This document shows, one piece after another, positions 1 to 8,742 of a stretch of DNA of 64,000 nt. Under the pieces are notes generated by a model, which was not told where the DNA came from, ran no database searches, and saw only the letters and a list, made by a program, of their open reading frames with translations. Made by a program: the position numbers and the translations under genes. The DNA comes from Alphaproteobacteria bacterium. GTDB lineage: Bacteria; Pseudomonadota; Alphaproteobacteria; Micropepsales; Micropepsaceae. The stretch spans positions 1 to 64,000 of the forward strand of contig JAGWMG010000009.1 of assembly GCA_028871795.1 (NCBI GenBank), written 5' to 3'. Within the stretch, counting starts at the first letter, position 1, and each line of letters begins with the position of its first letter.

Positions 1-109
1 TGGATTCCCAACACGTCTGCCGCCGAACGGGCCGTCACCTCCAGCACAAAACATTCCAGCAGCCGCAACTGCTGTTTCGTGCCCAATTTGCAGCGCTTAA
101 TCCCCATTC
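1..109 (-). CDS. IS1595-like transposase, N-terminal fragment cut by the window edge
   Basis: Reading the minus strand from the ATG at 109 gives about 36 residues beginning MGIKRCKLGTKQ and containing the stretch LECFVLEVTARSAADVLGI, after which the window ends. This matches my memory of the N-terminus of IS1595-superfamily DDE transposases, where a short basic segment is followed by the 'TARxAAxxxGI' helix-turn-helix. The ORF is too short for a standard ORF list. The remainder of the element, including the catalytic domain, lies to the left of the window. The inverted-repeat end of the element is directly upstream. Whether the transposase is intact cannot be judged from here. Confidence 0.6.
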
Positions 110-116
110 AACCACC

Positions 117-146
117 GTAGATAATCTCCTTATCTACGTCAGCCCC
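117..146. repeat. Probable terminal inverted repeat and hairpin of the IS1595-like element
   Basis: Positions 117-137 form a perfect palindrome: GTAGATAA, a 5-base loop, then TTATCTAC. Read on the minus strand, the outermost sequence is GGGGCTGACGTAGATAA, starting at about 146 and running toward the transposase start at 109. That is where the end of an IS should lie. The GGG-rich outer tip fits an IS1595-type terminus, but the partner end and the target duplication are outside the window, so the boundary is inferred. Confidence 0.45.
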
Positions 147-221
147 AAATTTAATGTTTACATGTTTTGCGAGTGTGGCGCAGGAACAGACGGCCGCCGC
201 AAAGCGGGAGGGCGGCAAACG

Positions 222-1217
222 CTATTCGCCGGTGGCGACGCGCAGATCGTCGTCCGGGGGCGGAGCGGCCCGCCGCTCGCCGCGGGCGCGGATGATCGCC
301 ACCGTGGCGTCGATCTTGGTCAGGTGATCGGTCGTCGATTTTTCCGGGTGGAACACCTGGTTGAGATTCAGCGCCGCATGTCCGAGCAGGTGCATCGACG
401 CATTGCGGTCGACGCCCAGTTCCAGCCCTTCCACGGCGGCCAGCAGGGATTCGCACCATCCCGCCGCGATTTCGAATTCCGTGTCGCGGCAGCGCTTGGC
501 AACGGCTTCGGTCAATTGCGCCAGCTTCGTCAGATCCCCGGTGTAGCTCTCCTCGCCCGGCCCGCGTTCCTGCAGCAACCGCCACAGGATGCAGATCTGG
601 AAGGCATCGCGGCGCAGCTTCTCGGAATTCAGCGTGTCGCGCGCGGTGCGCAGTTCCGCGTCCAGCCGCGCGGTCGCCTCCTCGACGCTCAGTCTCTCCT
701 TCGCCTTCATCTTCAGCGAGTTGGGCGGCTCGAACAGCTCCACGGTCGACGGCCTGCTCGAATCGCGCCTGCGGTCCGGGCCGACATAATCGTGGGTAAT
801 GACAAAACCCTTGCGCCGCTCGATGTGCGCTTCGACGCGATCGCCCAGCAGTTTGGTCGAGAACGGGCGCAGGATCAGATCGTCCGCGCCGGAATTCAGG
901 ACGCGGCTGACCAGCGCGTTGGTCTTTTCCCAGGCAGTGACGATGATGACGATGAACGGATTATAGCCGGTGGCCCCTTGCCGCAGCATCTGGATCATCT
1001 GGCACAGTTCGGCGTCGGCACCCTGCGCTTCGCACAACGCCAGGTCCGGGGGGCGGTTGCGGATCGCCTCGCGGCAGTCCTCGATGGTGGCGACCGTGTC
1101 GATGTTGCGAAAGCCGAGCGTGTACAGCACCGCGCGCGTTGCCGTGCGGTTTGCGGAAACCGGGTCGTACACCAGAGTTTCGGCCGACTCGTAAGAGAGC
1201 CTCGGCATCGCGGGCAC
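222..1217 (-). CDS. CheY-like pseudo-receiver protein with helical C-terminal region
   Basis: This 331-residue protein has an N-terminal receiver-like domain (about residues 12-135) and a long, mostly helical C-terminal half with no DNA-binding domain that I recognise. Receiver landmarks are altered. The acidic-pocket Asp is present (D18 in LVYDP) and the Thr is present (T94 in IVTAW). The expected phospho-acceptor Asp is Glu (E63 in DLALCE) and the conserved Lys is Arg (R117 in LRPF). It may therefore be locked in one state or signal without phosphorylation. The start is GTG at 1217, or ATG at 1208 three codons later; I cannot decide between them. It is transcribed in the same direction as tpiA behind it, 57 bases apart. 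The function is unknown. Confidence 0.75.
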   Translation of the reverse strand: MPAMPRLSYESAETLVYDPVSANRTATRAVLYTLGFRNIDTVATIEDCREAIRNRPPDLALCEAQGADAELCQMIQMLRQGATGYNPFIVIIVTAWEKTNALVSRVLNSGADDLILRPFSTKLLGDRVEAHIERRKGFVITHDYVGPDRRRDSSRPSTVELFEPPNSLKMKAKERLSVEEATARLDAELRTARDTLNSEKLRRDAFQICILWRLLQERGPGEESYTGDLTKLAQLTEAVAKRCRDTEFEIAAGWCESLLAAVEGLELGVDRNASMHLLGHAALNLNQVFHPEKSTTDHLTKIDATVAIIRARGERRAAPPPDDDLRVATGE

Positions 1218-1274
1218 CTTGGACTTTGGTAAGGAATGCCACAGCCGGGGTTAAAGAAAGGTGGGCCGGGTTGG

Positions 1275-2018
1275 TTAATGTCCGGCTGGCGCAGACTCGA
1301 TGATTGTCAGGAAATCGGCGGCCTTGAGGCTTGCCCCGCCGACCAGCGCGCCGCCGACCTCCGCGACGCCCAAGATTTCCTTGGCATTGCGCGGGTTCAC
1401 GGAGCCGCCGTAGAGAATGGGAATCGCCCGCCCGCCGGCTGCGAAGCGCTTGGTCAGTTCGCTGCGCAGATGGGCGTGCATGCGGGCGATCTCCGCGGTC
1501 GTGGGTGTCCGTCCCGTCCCGATGGCCCAGACCGGCTCATAGGCGATCGCGGTGCGAGCCGCGGCGGCGCCGTCCGGTACGCTGGCGGCAAGTTGCCGGT
1601 CGACAACTTCTTCTTCGCGGCCGGCGTTGCGCTCGGCTTCGGTCTCGCCGATGCAGACGATGACGCCCAGCCCGGCGCGCCAGGCGGCCTTGGCCTTGGT
1701 GGCGACCAGCGCGTCGGTTTCGCCATGATACTGCCGGCGCTCGGAATGGCCGACGATGACCCAGTTCGCCCCGGCGTCGCGCAGCATTTCCGCCGAAACC
1801 TCGCCGGTGAAGGCCCCGGAGGGCTGCGGATGGCAGTCCTGCCCGCCCACGGCGATCTTGCCGCGCGCCCGGGCGGCGGCCTGGGAGACCAGCGTCGCCG
1901 GCGGACAGACCAGCACATCGCAGCCGGCCGGATGGGCCTTGAGCGCGCGAACAAGCGCATCGACTTCCTCCAGGGCGGACGACAAGCCGTTCATTTTCCA
2001 GTTTCCCGCGATCAACAT
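1275..2018 (-). CDS. tpiA: Triose-phosphate isomerase
   Basis: This 247-residue protein interconverts dihydroxyacetone phosphate and glyceraldehyde-3-phosphate in the cytoplasm. It starts LIAGNWKMNG, the canonical substrate-loop Asn/Lys motif. It carries the catalytic His in VIVGHSERR, the catalytic Glu in AYEPVWAIGTG (loop 6) and the phosphate-binding ILYGGSV and GALVGGASL segments. The length is normal for the family. The start at 2018 is preceded by AAGGAG at good spacing, so the longer upstream ORF is not used. It is divergent from the ppiD-like gene (about 90 bases between starts). Its product connects functionally to the glyceraldehyde-3-phosphate made by DeoC elsewhere in the window. 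Confidence 0.97.
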   Translation of the reverse strand: MLIAGNWKMNGLSSALEEVDALVRALKAHPAGCDVLVCPPATLVSQAAARARGKIAVGGQDCHPQPSGAFTGEVSAEMLRDAGANWVIVGHSERRQYHGETDALVATKAKAAWRAGLGVIVCIGETEAERNAGREEEVVDRQLAASVPDGAAAARTAIAYEPVWAIGTGRTPTTAEIARMHAHLRSELTKRFAAGGRAIPILYGGSVNPRNAKEILGVAEVGGALVGGASLKAADFLTIIESAPAGH

Positions 2019-2109
2019 GCCCTTCTCCTTGTCCTTGCCGTCGTGATCCCCCCTCCCTATCATCCGCCGCCTTTCGCCGCCACGCGCCATTCGCCACCTC
2101 GGGTCCGCC

Positions 2110-3987
2110 ATGCTTCAGAATATGCGCAAGTTCGCCAAGTCCTGGGTCGCCAACATATTCCTGGGGGCGCTGACGCTCAGCTTCGTGTCCTGGGGCGTGG
2201 GCGACGTTCTCAAAGGCGGCACCAGCACGGCGGTCGCGACCGTCGGCGGGACGTCCATCGAACAAACCGAATTCCAACGCGACTACAGCAATTTCGTCCG
2301 CAATCAGAGCAAGGAAATGACGCCGGAACAGATCCGCCGCGCCAATATGGGCAATGCGCTGCTTCAGCAGGATATTCAGCAGGTCGCAATGGACAATGTG
2401 GCGCGCAAACTCGACATGACCGTCGGCGACGACACCGTGGCGGAGCAGATCCACGCCATCCCGGCGTTCGCGGGCGTTTCCGGCTCTTTCGATCACGCCG
2501 CCTTCCAGGAATTGATCTCGCGCAATGGCTATAGCGAGCAGGGTTTCATCGAGCTCATGCGGCACGATTTGGTCCGCGAACAATTGCTGCACGCCGCCGG
2601 CTCGGGCTTCGAACTGCCCGCCGGCTACGCGCGCGCGCTGTTCGCCTATTACACGGAAGTGCGGGCCGCGGAATACGTGACGGTGGACGCCAAGGCGCTG
2701 CCGCCGATCGCGCCGCCTGCGGACGCCGTTCTGGCCGCCTACGTGAAGGCCCACACCGACCGTTTCTCGACGCCCGAATACCGCGACGTGACATACGCTG
2801 AGATCAGTCCCGAGGACGTGGCCAAGGGCCTGACGGTGACCGACGCGCAGATCCAGAACATGTACGACGCGAACAAGGACAAGTACGACATCCCGGAAAA
2901 GCGCACCCTGGAGCAGATTACCTTCCCCAGCCAGGCGGAGGCGCAGGCGGCCCGCGCCAAGATCGCCGCCGGCACGAGCTTTGCGAACGTCGCGGCTGCG
3001 CGCGGCCTGAAGCCGTCCGATCTGGATGTGGGCGAACACACCGCGGCGGAACTCGATCCTGCGGAGGCCAAGGCGGTCTTCGCATTGCCCGAGGGCGGCG
3101 TGAGCGACGCGGTCAAGCTCACGTTCGGCTGGGCCCTGATTAGGGTCGCCAAGATCGCACCGGGCCGCCTCACGACCCTGGATCAGGCGAGGGACGACAT
3201 CAAAAAGACGGTGCTGCAGCAGTTGACCGACGCCAAGATGGGCGACATCGCCAACGCCTACATGGACGCCACCAGCGGCGGCGCCACGCTCACCGAAGCG
3301 GCCAAGAAAATCGGTATGCAGACGGGCCGCGTGGCGGCGATGGATGCCAACGGCTTGGCGCCCGACGGCAGCAAGGCCGCCGCTCCCGACGATCCGAAGT
3401 TCCGCGAACAGGCGTTCAAGGCCGAGGCCGGCGAAGACGGCGATCCTTTCGCGGGCAAAGCGGGCCAGGAATTCGTGGTGTCGGTGAACGCCGTCGTGCC
3501 GCCGAAGCTCAAGCCGCTCGACAGCGTGCGCGCCCAGGCTCTCGCCGATTGGACGGCCCAGCAGCGGGCGATCCTGCTGCAAAAGAAGGCCGCGGAACTC
3601 GCCGCCCAGGCCAACAGGGAGCACTCCATCGACGGCGCGGCCAGGGCGACCGGCGCCACCGTGCAAGCCAGCCCGGCGCTGACGCATTCGACCAGCGATG
3701 CGACGTTCTCGGGCCAGCTTGTGAGCGCGCTGTACGCGGCGGCGCCGGGCGCCACGGTTTACGGCCCGCTGGGCAAGGGTGAAGGCTACGTCGTGGCGCG
3801 CGTCACCGGCGTCGTTCATCCCTTGCCGCCGACCGACAGCGCGGAATTCGCGCGGGGCCTGAGAGCGATCACGCAGAACGTGGCGACGGACCTCGTCTCG
3901 TCCTTCGCCGGGGCGGCGCGCGACCGGCAAGGCGTGAAGATCAACAACAAACTGCTGAACAGCGTGATCGGCGGCGAAGGTTCGTGA
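2110..3987 (+). CDS. ppiD: PpiD-like membrane-anchored peptidyl-prolyl isomerase/chaperone
   Basis: This 625-residue protein has a short cytoplasmic N-terminus (MLQNMRKFAKSW), one membrane segment at about residues 13-31, then a large periplasmic part. A SurA/PpiD N-terminal helical domain (about 35-170) is followed by a parvulin-like segment (about 255-355, beginning near KRTLEQITF and ending near FGWALIRV) and a C-terminal helical domain. The layout is that of PpiD, which helps fold proteins leaving the Sec translocon. In alphaproteobacteria this gene often sits just before trpE. Here trpE begins 7 bases after its stop, so they are probably co-transcribed. An alternative start is the ATG at 2122. 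Confidence 0.85.
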   Translation: MLQNMRKFAKSWVANIFLGALTLSFVSWGVGDVLKGGTSTAVATVGGTSIEQTEFQRDYSNFVRNQSKEMTPEQIRRANMGNALLQQDIQQVAMDNVARKLDMTVGDDTVAEQIHAIPAFAGVSGSFDHAAFQELISRNGYSEQGFIELMRHDLVREQLLHAAGSGFELPAGYARALFAYYTEVRAAEYVTVDAKALPPIAPPADAVLAAYVKAHTDRFSTPEYRDVTYAEISPEDVAKGLTVTDAQIQNMYDANKDKYDIPEKRTLEQITFPSQAEAQAARAKIAAGTSFANVAAARGLKPSDLDVGEHTAAELDPAEAKAVFALPEGGVSDAVKLTFGWALIRVAKIAPGRLTTLDQARDDIKKTVLQQLTDAKMGDIANAYMDATSGGATLTEAAKKIGMQTGRVAAMDANGLAPDGSKAAAPDDPKFREQAFKAEAGEDGDPFAGKAGQEFVVSVNAVVPPKLKPLDSVRAQALADWTAQQRAILLQKKAAELAAQANREHSIDGAARATGATVQASPALTHSTSDATFSGQLVSALYAAAPGATVYGPLGKGEGYVVARVTGVVHPLPPTDSAEFARGLRAITQNVATDLVSSFAGAARDRQGVKINNKLLNSVIGGEGS

Positions 3988-3994
3988 TCGCGCC

Positions 3995-5515
3995 ATGGGC
4001 ATCCTTCCGGACTTCGCCGCCTTCGCGCGCGGATACGACAAGGGCGAACCGCAGGTTCTGTACGCGCGGCTCGTCGCCGATCTCGAAACACCGGTCTGCG
4101 CTTTCCTGAAGCTCGCCGAAGGCCGCGACAACGCCTTTCTGTTCGAAAGCGTGCAGGGCGGCGAAGTCCGCGGCCGCTATTCCATCATCGGGCTGAAACC
4201 CGATCTCGTCTGGCGCTGCCGGGACGGCAAAGCCGAAATCAATCGCAGCGCCGGCGGCGCGCCCGGCGTTTTCGTACCTGAGGCGCTGGCACCGCTGCAG
4301 TCCTTGCGCGCGCTGATCGGCGAGACGCGCATGGTGCTGCCGGACGGCCTGCCGCCGATGGCGGTCGGCCTCTTCGGCTATCTCGGTTACGACATGGTGC
4401 GGCTGATCGAGCGACTGCCCAACGCGCCCCCCGATACGCTCGGCCTGCCGGACGCCATCCTGCTGCGCCCCTCCATCACCGCCGTCTTCGATACGGTGCG
4501 CGACGAAATCACGATCGTTACGCCGGTCTGGCCGCGAAGCGGCATCGACGCGCGCGCGGCTTATGCGCGGGCTGGCGAGCGGCTGGCCGACGCCGTCGCC
4601 GCTCTCGAACGGCCGGTGCCGGCGGCCCCTGCCCCGCCGCCCGATCTGCCGTCCGCCGTCACGGTCGAATCCAACATGACGCACGGCGAATATCTGGCGA
4701 TGGTCGAGCGCGCCAAGGAGTATATCCGCGCCGGCGACATTTTCCAGGTCGTGCCGAGCCAGCGCTTCAGGCGGCCGTTCACGCTGCCGCCGCTGGCGCT
4801 TTATCGCGCGCTGCGGCGGCTCAATCCGTCGCCGTTCCTCTATCATCTCGCCTTTCCCGGATTTTCCATCGTCGGGTCGAGCCCGGAAATCCTCGTGCGG
4901 CTGCGCGACGGCGTCGTTACCATCCGTCCCATCGCCGGCACGCGCCCGCGCGGCGCGACGCCCGAGGAAGACAAGCGGCTGTCCGACGAACTTATCGCCG
5001 ATCCCAAGGAGCGCGCCGAACATCTGATGCTGGTCGATCTCGGCCGCAACGACGTGGGCCGCGTGGCGCAAATCGGCGGCGTGAACGTCACCGACAGCTT
5101 CTTCATCGAGCGCTACAGCCACGTGATGCATCTGGTTTCCAATGTGGAGGGCCGTATCCGCCCGGGCCTCGACGCCGTCGACGCGCTGGCCGCCGGCCTG
5201 CCGGCGGGCACCTTGTCGGGCGCGCCGAAAATCCGCGCCATGGAGATCATCGACGAATTCGAGAAGGAAAAGCGCGGCGCGGTCTATGCCGGCGCGGTCG
5301 GCTATTTCGCGGCCGACGGCTCGATGGACACCTGCATCGTGCTGCGCACCGCCGTGGTCAAGGACGGCACGATGTACGTGCAGGCCGGCGGCGGCATCGT
5401 CTTCGACAGCGTGCCCGAGACTGAGTACCAGGAGACCGTCAACAAAGCGAAAGCGCTGATGAGCGCGGCGGAGGAAGCCGTGCGCTTCGCCGCGGCGGGC
5501 AAACGGGGACAGTAG
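3995..5515 (+). CDS. trpE: Anthranilate synthase component I
   Basis: This 506-residue enzyme, with the TrpG glutaminase, makes anthranilate from chorismate, the first committed step of tryptophan synthesis. The N-terminal feedback region contains the LFES-type tryptophan-binding motif. The C-terminal chorismate-binding domain has IAGTRPRG, the DELIADPKERAEHLMLVDLGRND block, PAGTLSGAPK, and the final QAGGGIVFDS and ETVNKA segments. All catalytic blocks look intact. Its usual partners trpG, trpD and trpC are not next to it but begin at 43312. The minus-strand nuclease gene ends 26 bases downstream, so any operon starting at the ppiD-like gene stops here. I saw no leader peptide or attenuator. 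Confidence 0.97.
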   Translation: MGILPDFAAFARGYDKGEPQVLYARLVADLETPVCAFLKLAEGRDNAFLFESVQGGEVRGRYSIIGLKPDLVWRCRDGKAEINRSAGGAPGVFVPEALAPLQSLRALIGETRMVLPDGLPPMAVGLFGYLGYDMVRLIERLPNAPPDTLGLPDAILLRPSITAVFDTVRDEITIVTPVWPRSGIDARAAYARAGERLADAVAALERPVPAAPAPPPDLPSAVTVESNMTHGEYLAMVERAKEYIRAGDIFQVVPSQRFRRPFTLPPLALYRALRRLNPSPFLYHLAFPGFSIVGSSPEILVRLRDGVVTIRPIAGTRPRGATPEEDKRLSDELIADPKERAEHLMLVDLGRNDVGRVAQIGGVNVTDSFFIERYSHVMHLVSNVEGRIRPGLDAVDALAAGLPAGTLSGAPKIRAMEIIDEFEKEKRGAVYAGAVGYFAADGSMDTCIVLRTAVVKDGTMYVQAGGGIVFDSVPETEYQETVNKAKALMSAAEEAVRFAAAGKRGQ

Positions 5516-5540
5516 AATTTCCGCCCCCGCGAAGCTGGCC

Positions 5541-6548
5541 TCAATACGCCAGCTCTGCATACGGATCGGCCTTGCCGGCCTCGACGTCCGACACGGCGAC
5601 AGGCGGATAGCCGACCGACTGCTTTTCGCTTTCCTGCCAGGCGGCGACGATCATGTCGCGCAATTCCGCCGCGCCCAGCGCCAGCCGTTTCGCGGTGAAG
5701 GCCTTACCCGCCGCCGTCGGTTTCGCGAAAGCACGCGCCTTTTCGAGCCGATAGAACGGCACGACGTCCGCCTGTGCGGCCGTCAGATAATCCGCGACGC
5801 GCGCGGAGATCGAACAGGCGCAATCGCGAGCGGCCGGCATCGCCGCTTCGACATCCGCGTCTGCGATATTCTTGTGCACATACTGGTTTTCCCACGGCAC
5901 ATGGACATGTTCCTGCGTGAAGCCTTCGGGATTTGGGAAATCCCCCCAGCCGTTGTAATGCACGCTGGCGTGCAGCGGCATGCTGCCGTCGCCCACGAAA
6001 TGCGACCACACCCCAAGATCGTGCAGGGCGATCTTTTCGCGCTCGATGCGATCCTTCGCGTACCAGGCGCGCGCCTTCGCGCTTTTGGCCAGCTTCTCGC
6101 CCGCGGCGTCGACGCGCCAATAGGCAAAATCCTTCGTCAGAAGCTGGAAGCCGTCGACGATGGCATAAGGAAGATAGCCGGCCTTGTACTGGTCGGAGCC
6201 CGCGGCGCGCAGTTCGGTGTCGTATTGCTCGCGCGTCGTCGGCAGCGACTTGAGCGCGGGGCCGCCGAGCACGGTGAGATCGTCGGACACGTCGAGAAAA
6301 TGCGCCGGGCTGTGTTCGGAGTCGAACGTCTCCCCGGCGCCGCGCTCGCGGTCCGGCTCCGGCGCCAGATAACCCGCTTCCGTCGCCGCGTCCGCCGCAT
6401 GGAGAAAAGCAGGCAGAGCGGCCGGCAGAGCCTTCACCGCGAGTTCGCCGATCATGCGATGGCCGTCCGGGCCCCATGCGAGGGCGGACGAAGCTGCCAG
6501 TCCCGACGCCAGCGACAGCGAAATCAACCAACGCGACCAAACGCCCAT
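5541..6548 (-). CDS. Secreted S1/P1-type zinc nuclease
   Basis: This 335-residue protein has a signal peptide ending ASSALA, so the mature protein should begin with Trp (W25-G-P-D-G-H30). An N-terminal Trp whose amino group binds zinc, plus a His five residues later, is a hallmark of the S1/P1 family. Further ligands are visible in EHSPAHFLD, in the SHFVGDGSMPLH block and in the EHVHVPWEN region. Family members cut single-stranded DNA and RNA to 5'-nucleotides and can remove 3'-phosphates. The start at 6548 follows GGGAG. It faces away from trpE and adjoins the purine nucleoside phosphorylase, fitting a role in feeding nucleotides to the salvage genes. Substrate preference cannot be read from sequence. 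Confidence 0.88.
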   Translation of the reverse strand: MGVWSRWLISLSLASGLAASSALAWGPDGHRMIGELAVKALPAALPAFLHAADAATEAGYLAPEPDRERGAGETFDSEHSPAHFLDVSDDLTVLGGPALKSLPTTREQYDTELRAAGSDQYKAGYLPYAIVDGFQLLTKDFAYWRVDAAGEKLAKSAKARAWYAKDRIEREKIALHDLGVWSHFVGDGSMPLHASVHYNGWGDFPNPEGFTQEHVHVPWENQYVHKNIADADVEAAMPAARDCACSISARVADYLTAAQADVVPFYRLEKARAFAKPTAAGKAFTAKRLALGAAELRDMIVAAWQESEKQSVGYPPVAVSDVEAGKADPYAELAY

Positions 6549-6630
6549 GACCGGACTCCCGCTTTGAGATTGCGACGATCTTGCCGCAAGCGGCCCGACC
6601 GACAAAGACGAATTGTTGCAACACAAGGAT

Positions 6631-7461
6631 TTACGACGAGGCCCGCGCGGCGAAAAACTTCAGGAGAAGCCGTTCGACGCGGTCGTAGGCACTCTGTGCG
6701 GCTGCGAGCGTGTCTTCATGCGACAATGGCGCTGTCGATAAGCCGGCCGCGAGGTTGGTCACCAGCGACAAAGCCGCCACTTTCATCCCGCAATGGCTGG
6801 CGACAAGACACTCGGGAACGGTCGACATTCCGACAACATCGGCGCCCAGCGCGGCGAACATCCGCACCTCCGCCGGCGTCTCGAAGTTGGGTCCGAGCGT
6901 GTAGAGATAAATGCCGGTTCGGACCGCGACGCCGGCTTCGCGCGCGGCGACGGCGAGCATGGCGCGCAGCTCCGGATCGTAAGCGTGCGACATGTCGGGA
7001 AAGCGCGGGCCGACGCTTTCGTCGTTCGGCCCCGCCAGCGGATTGATGCCCGAGAGATTGATGTGGTCCTTGACGATCATCAGCGTGCCCGCCGGCATGT
7101 CCGAGGTCAGTCCGCCAGCTGCGTTGGTGAGGACAAGCCGATCCACGCCGAGCTTGCGCAAGGTGCGGATGGGAACCGCAATCGCCTGCGGCGGATGATC
7201 TTCGTAGGCATGGATGCGTCCCTGCATGACCGCGAGCGGCATCCCGCCGAGATCGCCGATCACCAGATTCCCGTGATGGCCCGCCACCGTCGAAGGCGAA
7301 AACCCGGGAATGTCGGCATAGGACATGCTCTTGGCGTGCGCGAGTTTGTCGGCGAAGCGGCCCAGGCCGCTGCCGAGCACGATGGCCGTCTTCGGAAACA
7401 CCATGCCCAGCCGCTTGCGGACGGCGGCGGCGGCGGCTTCGACGGTTTCGGAGGAACTCAT
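6631..7461 (-). CDS. Purine nucleoside phosphorylase (trimeric PNP-I family)
   Basis: This 276-residue enzyme catalyses phosphorolysis of purine (deoxy)nucleosides to free base plus (deoxy)ribose-1-phosphate. Family motifs are GSGLGRFAD (phosphate loop), [23 protein letters not shown], the base-site GPNFETPAE and MSTVPE. This is the mammalian/PunA/XapA-like class rather than hexameric DeoD. The start at 7461 removes a 26-residue upstream extension that looks non-coding. It is divergent from deoB with about 70 bases between the starts, so both probably share a control region. DeoB converts the sugar-1-phosphate it makes to the 5-phosphate. It would accept inosine, guanosine and perhaps xanthosine; the exact preference is uncertain. 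Confidence 0.93.
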   Translation of the reverse strand: MSSSETVEAAAAAVRKRLGMVFPKTAIVLGSGLGRFADKLAHAKSMSYADIPGFSPSTVAGHHGNLVIGDLGGMPLAVMQGRIHAYEDHPPQAIAVPIRTLRKLGVDRLVLTNAAGGLTSDMPAGTLMIVKDHINLSGINPLAGPNDESVGPRFPDMSHAYDPELRAMLAVAAREAGVAVRTGIYLYTLGPNFETPAEVRMFAALGADVVGMSTVPECLVASHCGMKVAALSLVTNLAAGLSTAPLSHEDTLAAAQSAYDRVERLLLKFFAARASS

Positions 7462-7529
7462 GGCATCAGGTGTTAGCAGCCGCCGGTGCGCATGGACAAG
7501 GCCGCACTTTCTTGGAACAATGCCAGGAT

Positions 7530-8738
7530 ATGCGCGCAATCGTTGCAGTGCTTGATTCCTTCGGCATCGGCTCCGCCCCGGACGCTGCGCGCTTCGGGGA
7601 CGACGGCGCCAACACCTTCGGCCACATCGCCGAAGCCTGCGCAGCCGGAAAAGTCGTCCGCGGCGGCCGCACGGGCCCGCTGGACATTCCGAATCTTCTT
7701 TCGCTGGGACTGGGGCTGGCGGCCGGCGAAGCCGATCCGCGAATCGGCAGAATGCAGAGCGGGCGCATCGTCGGGCGCTACGGCAGCGCCGCGGAACTGA
7801 GCAAGGGCAAGGACACGCCGAGCGGTCATTGGGAAATGATGGGCTTGCCGGTCGAGATCGACTGGGGTTATTTCCCGCGCACCGTGCCCGCCTTCCCCGC
7901 CGCGCTCACAGACGCCTTGATCGAACGCGCCAAGCTGCCCGGCATCCTGGGCAACTGCCACGCCTCCGGCACCGAGATCATCGAGAAGTACGGCATGGAG
8001 CACATCGGAACCGGGATGCCGATCTGCTACACCTCGGCCGATTCCGTGTTCCAGATCGCCGCCCACGAAACCCATTTCGGGCTGGAGCGGCTGTATCTCG
8101 TCTGCCGCATCGCCCGCAAACTCGTGGATCAGTACAATGTCGGGCGCGTGATCGCGCGGCCGTTCGCCGGCGAGGAGCCGGGCTCCTTCAAGCGCACGGC
8201 CAACCGCCACGATTACGCCACGCCGCCGCACAAGCCGACCCTGCTCGACCGCGTCAAGGCGAAAGGCCACGAGGTCGTCGGCATCGGCAAGATTTCGGAC
8301 ATCTTCGCCGGCAGCGGCATCACCAGGAGCCTGAAGGCGGACGGCAACGAGCAGATCTTCGACACCATGGTGGACTGCGTGAAGGCGGCGCCCGACCAGT
8401 CGATCATCTTCGCCAATTTCGTGGATTTCGACCAGTCCTTCGGCCACCGCCGCGACGTGGCGGGCTACGCCGGGGCGCTGGAAGCTTTCGACGCGCGCAT
8501 CCCAGAATTGCAGGCCGTGCTGAAGCCGGGCGACCTTGCCGTCTTCTCCGCCGATCACGGCTGCGACCCGACCTGGACGGGCAGCGATCACACGCGCGAA
8601 GTCGTGCCCATCCTCGCCTTCGGTCCGGACATTCTGGCGGGCGCCATCGGCAAGCGCTCCACCTTCGCAGACATCGGCCAGTCCATCGCCAAACACCTCG
8701 CTCTCGACCCGCTTGCGGCCGGGACGTCATTCCTGTGA
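7530..8738 (+). CDS. deoB: Phosphopentomutase
   Basis: This 402-residue enzyme of the alkaline-phosphatase superfamily moves phosphate between C1 and C5 of ribose or deoxyribose. Metal-binding motifs are clear: [12 protein letters not shown] at the N-terminus, [13 protein letters not shown] around the catalytic Thr (more usually DTTTGHWE), and the C-terminal [18 protein letters not shown]. The start at 7530 ([10 protein letters not shown]) is chosen because the motif begins there and an AGGA precedes it; the upstream in-frame extension lacks family similarity. The amn gene starts 4 bases after the stop. It links the nucleoside phosphorylases (PNP, DeoA) to DeoC. Confidence 0.97.
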   Translation: MRAIVAVLDSFGIGSAPDAARFGDDGANTFGHIAEACAAGKVVRGGRTGPLDIPNLLSLGLGLAAGEADPRIGRMQSGRIVGRYGSAAELSKGKDTPSGHWEMMGLPVEIDWGYFPRTVPAFPAALTDALIERAKLPGILGNCHASGTEIIEKYGMEHIGTGMPICYTSADSVFQIAAHETHFGLERLYLVCRIARKLVDQYNVGRVIARPFAGEEPGSFKRTANRHDYATPPHKPTLLDRVKAKGHEVVGIGKISDIFAGSGITRSLKADGNEQIFDTMVDCVKAAPDQSIIFANFVDFDQSFGHRRDVAGYAGALEAFDARIPELQAVLKPGDLAVFSADHGCDPTWTGSDHTREVVPILAFGPDILAGAIGKRSTFADIGQSIAKHLALDPLAAGTSFL

Positions 8739-8742
8739 GCCC

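Noticed and set aside
1537-4131. 864-residue minus-strand ORF overlapping tpiA and the ppiD-like gene
   Set aside because: Arg/His/Gly-rich composition without any domain, opposite well-supported genes. Typical stop-poor antisense frame in high-GC DNA.
3941-5560. 539-residue minus-strand ORF opposite trpE
   Set aside because: Shadow of trpE; no motifs or ribosome site.
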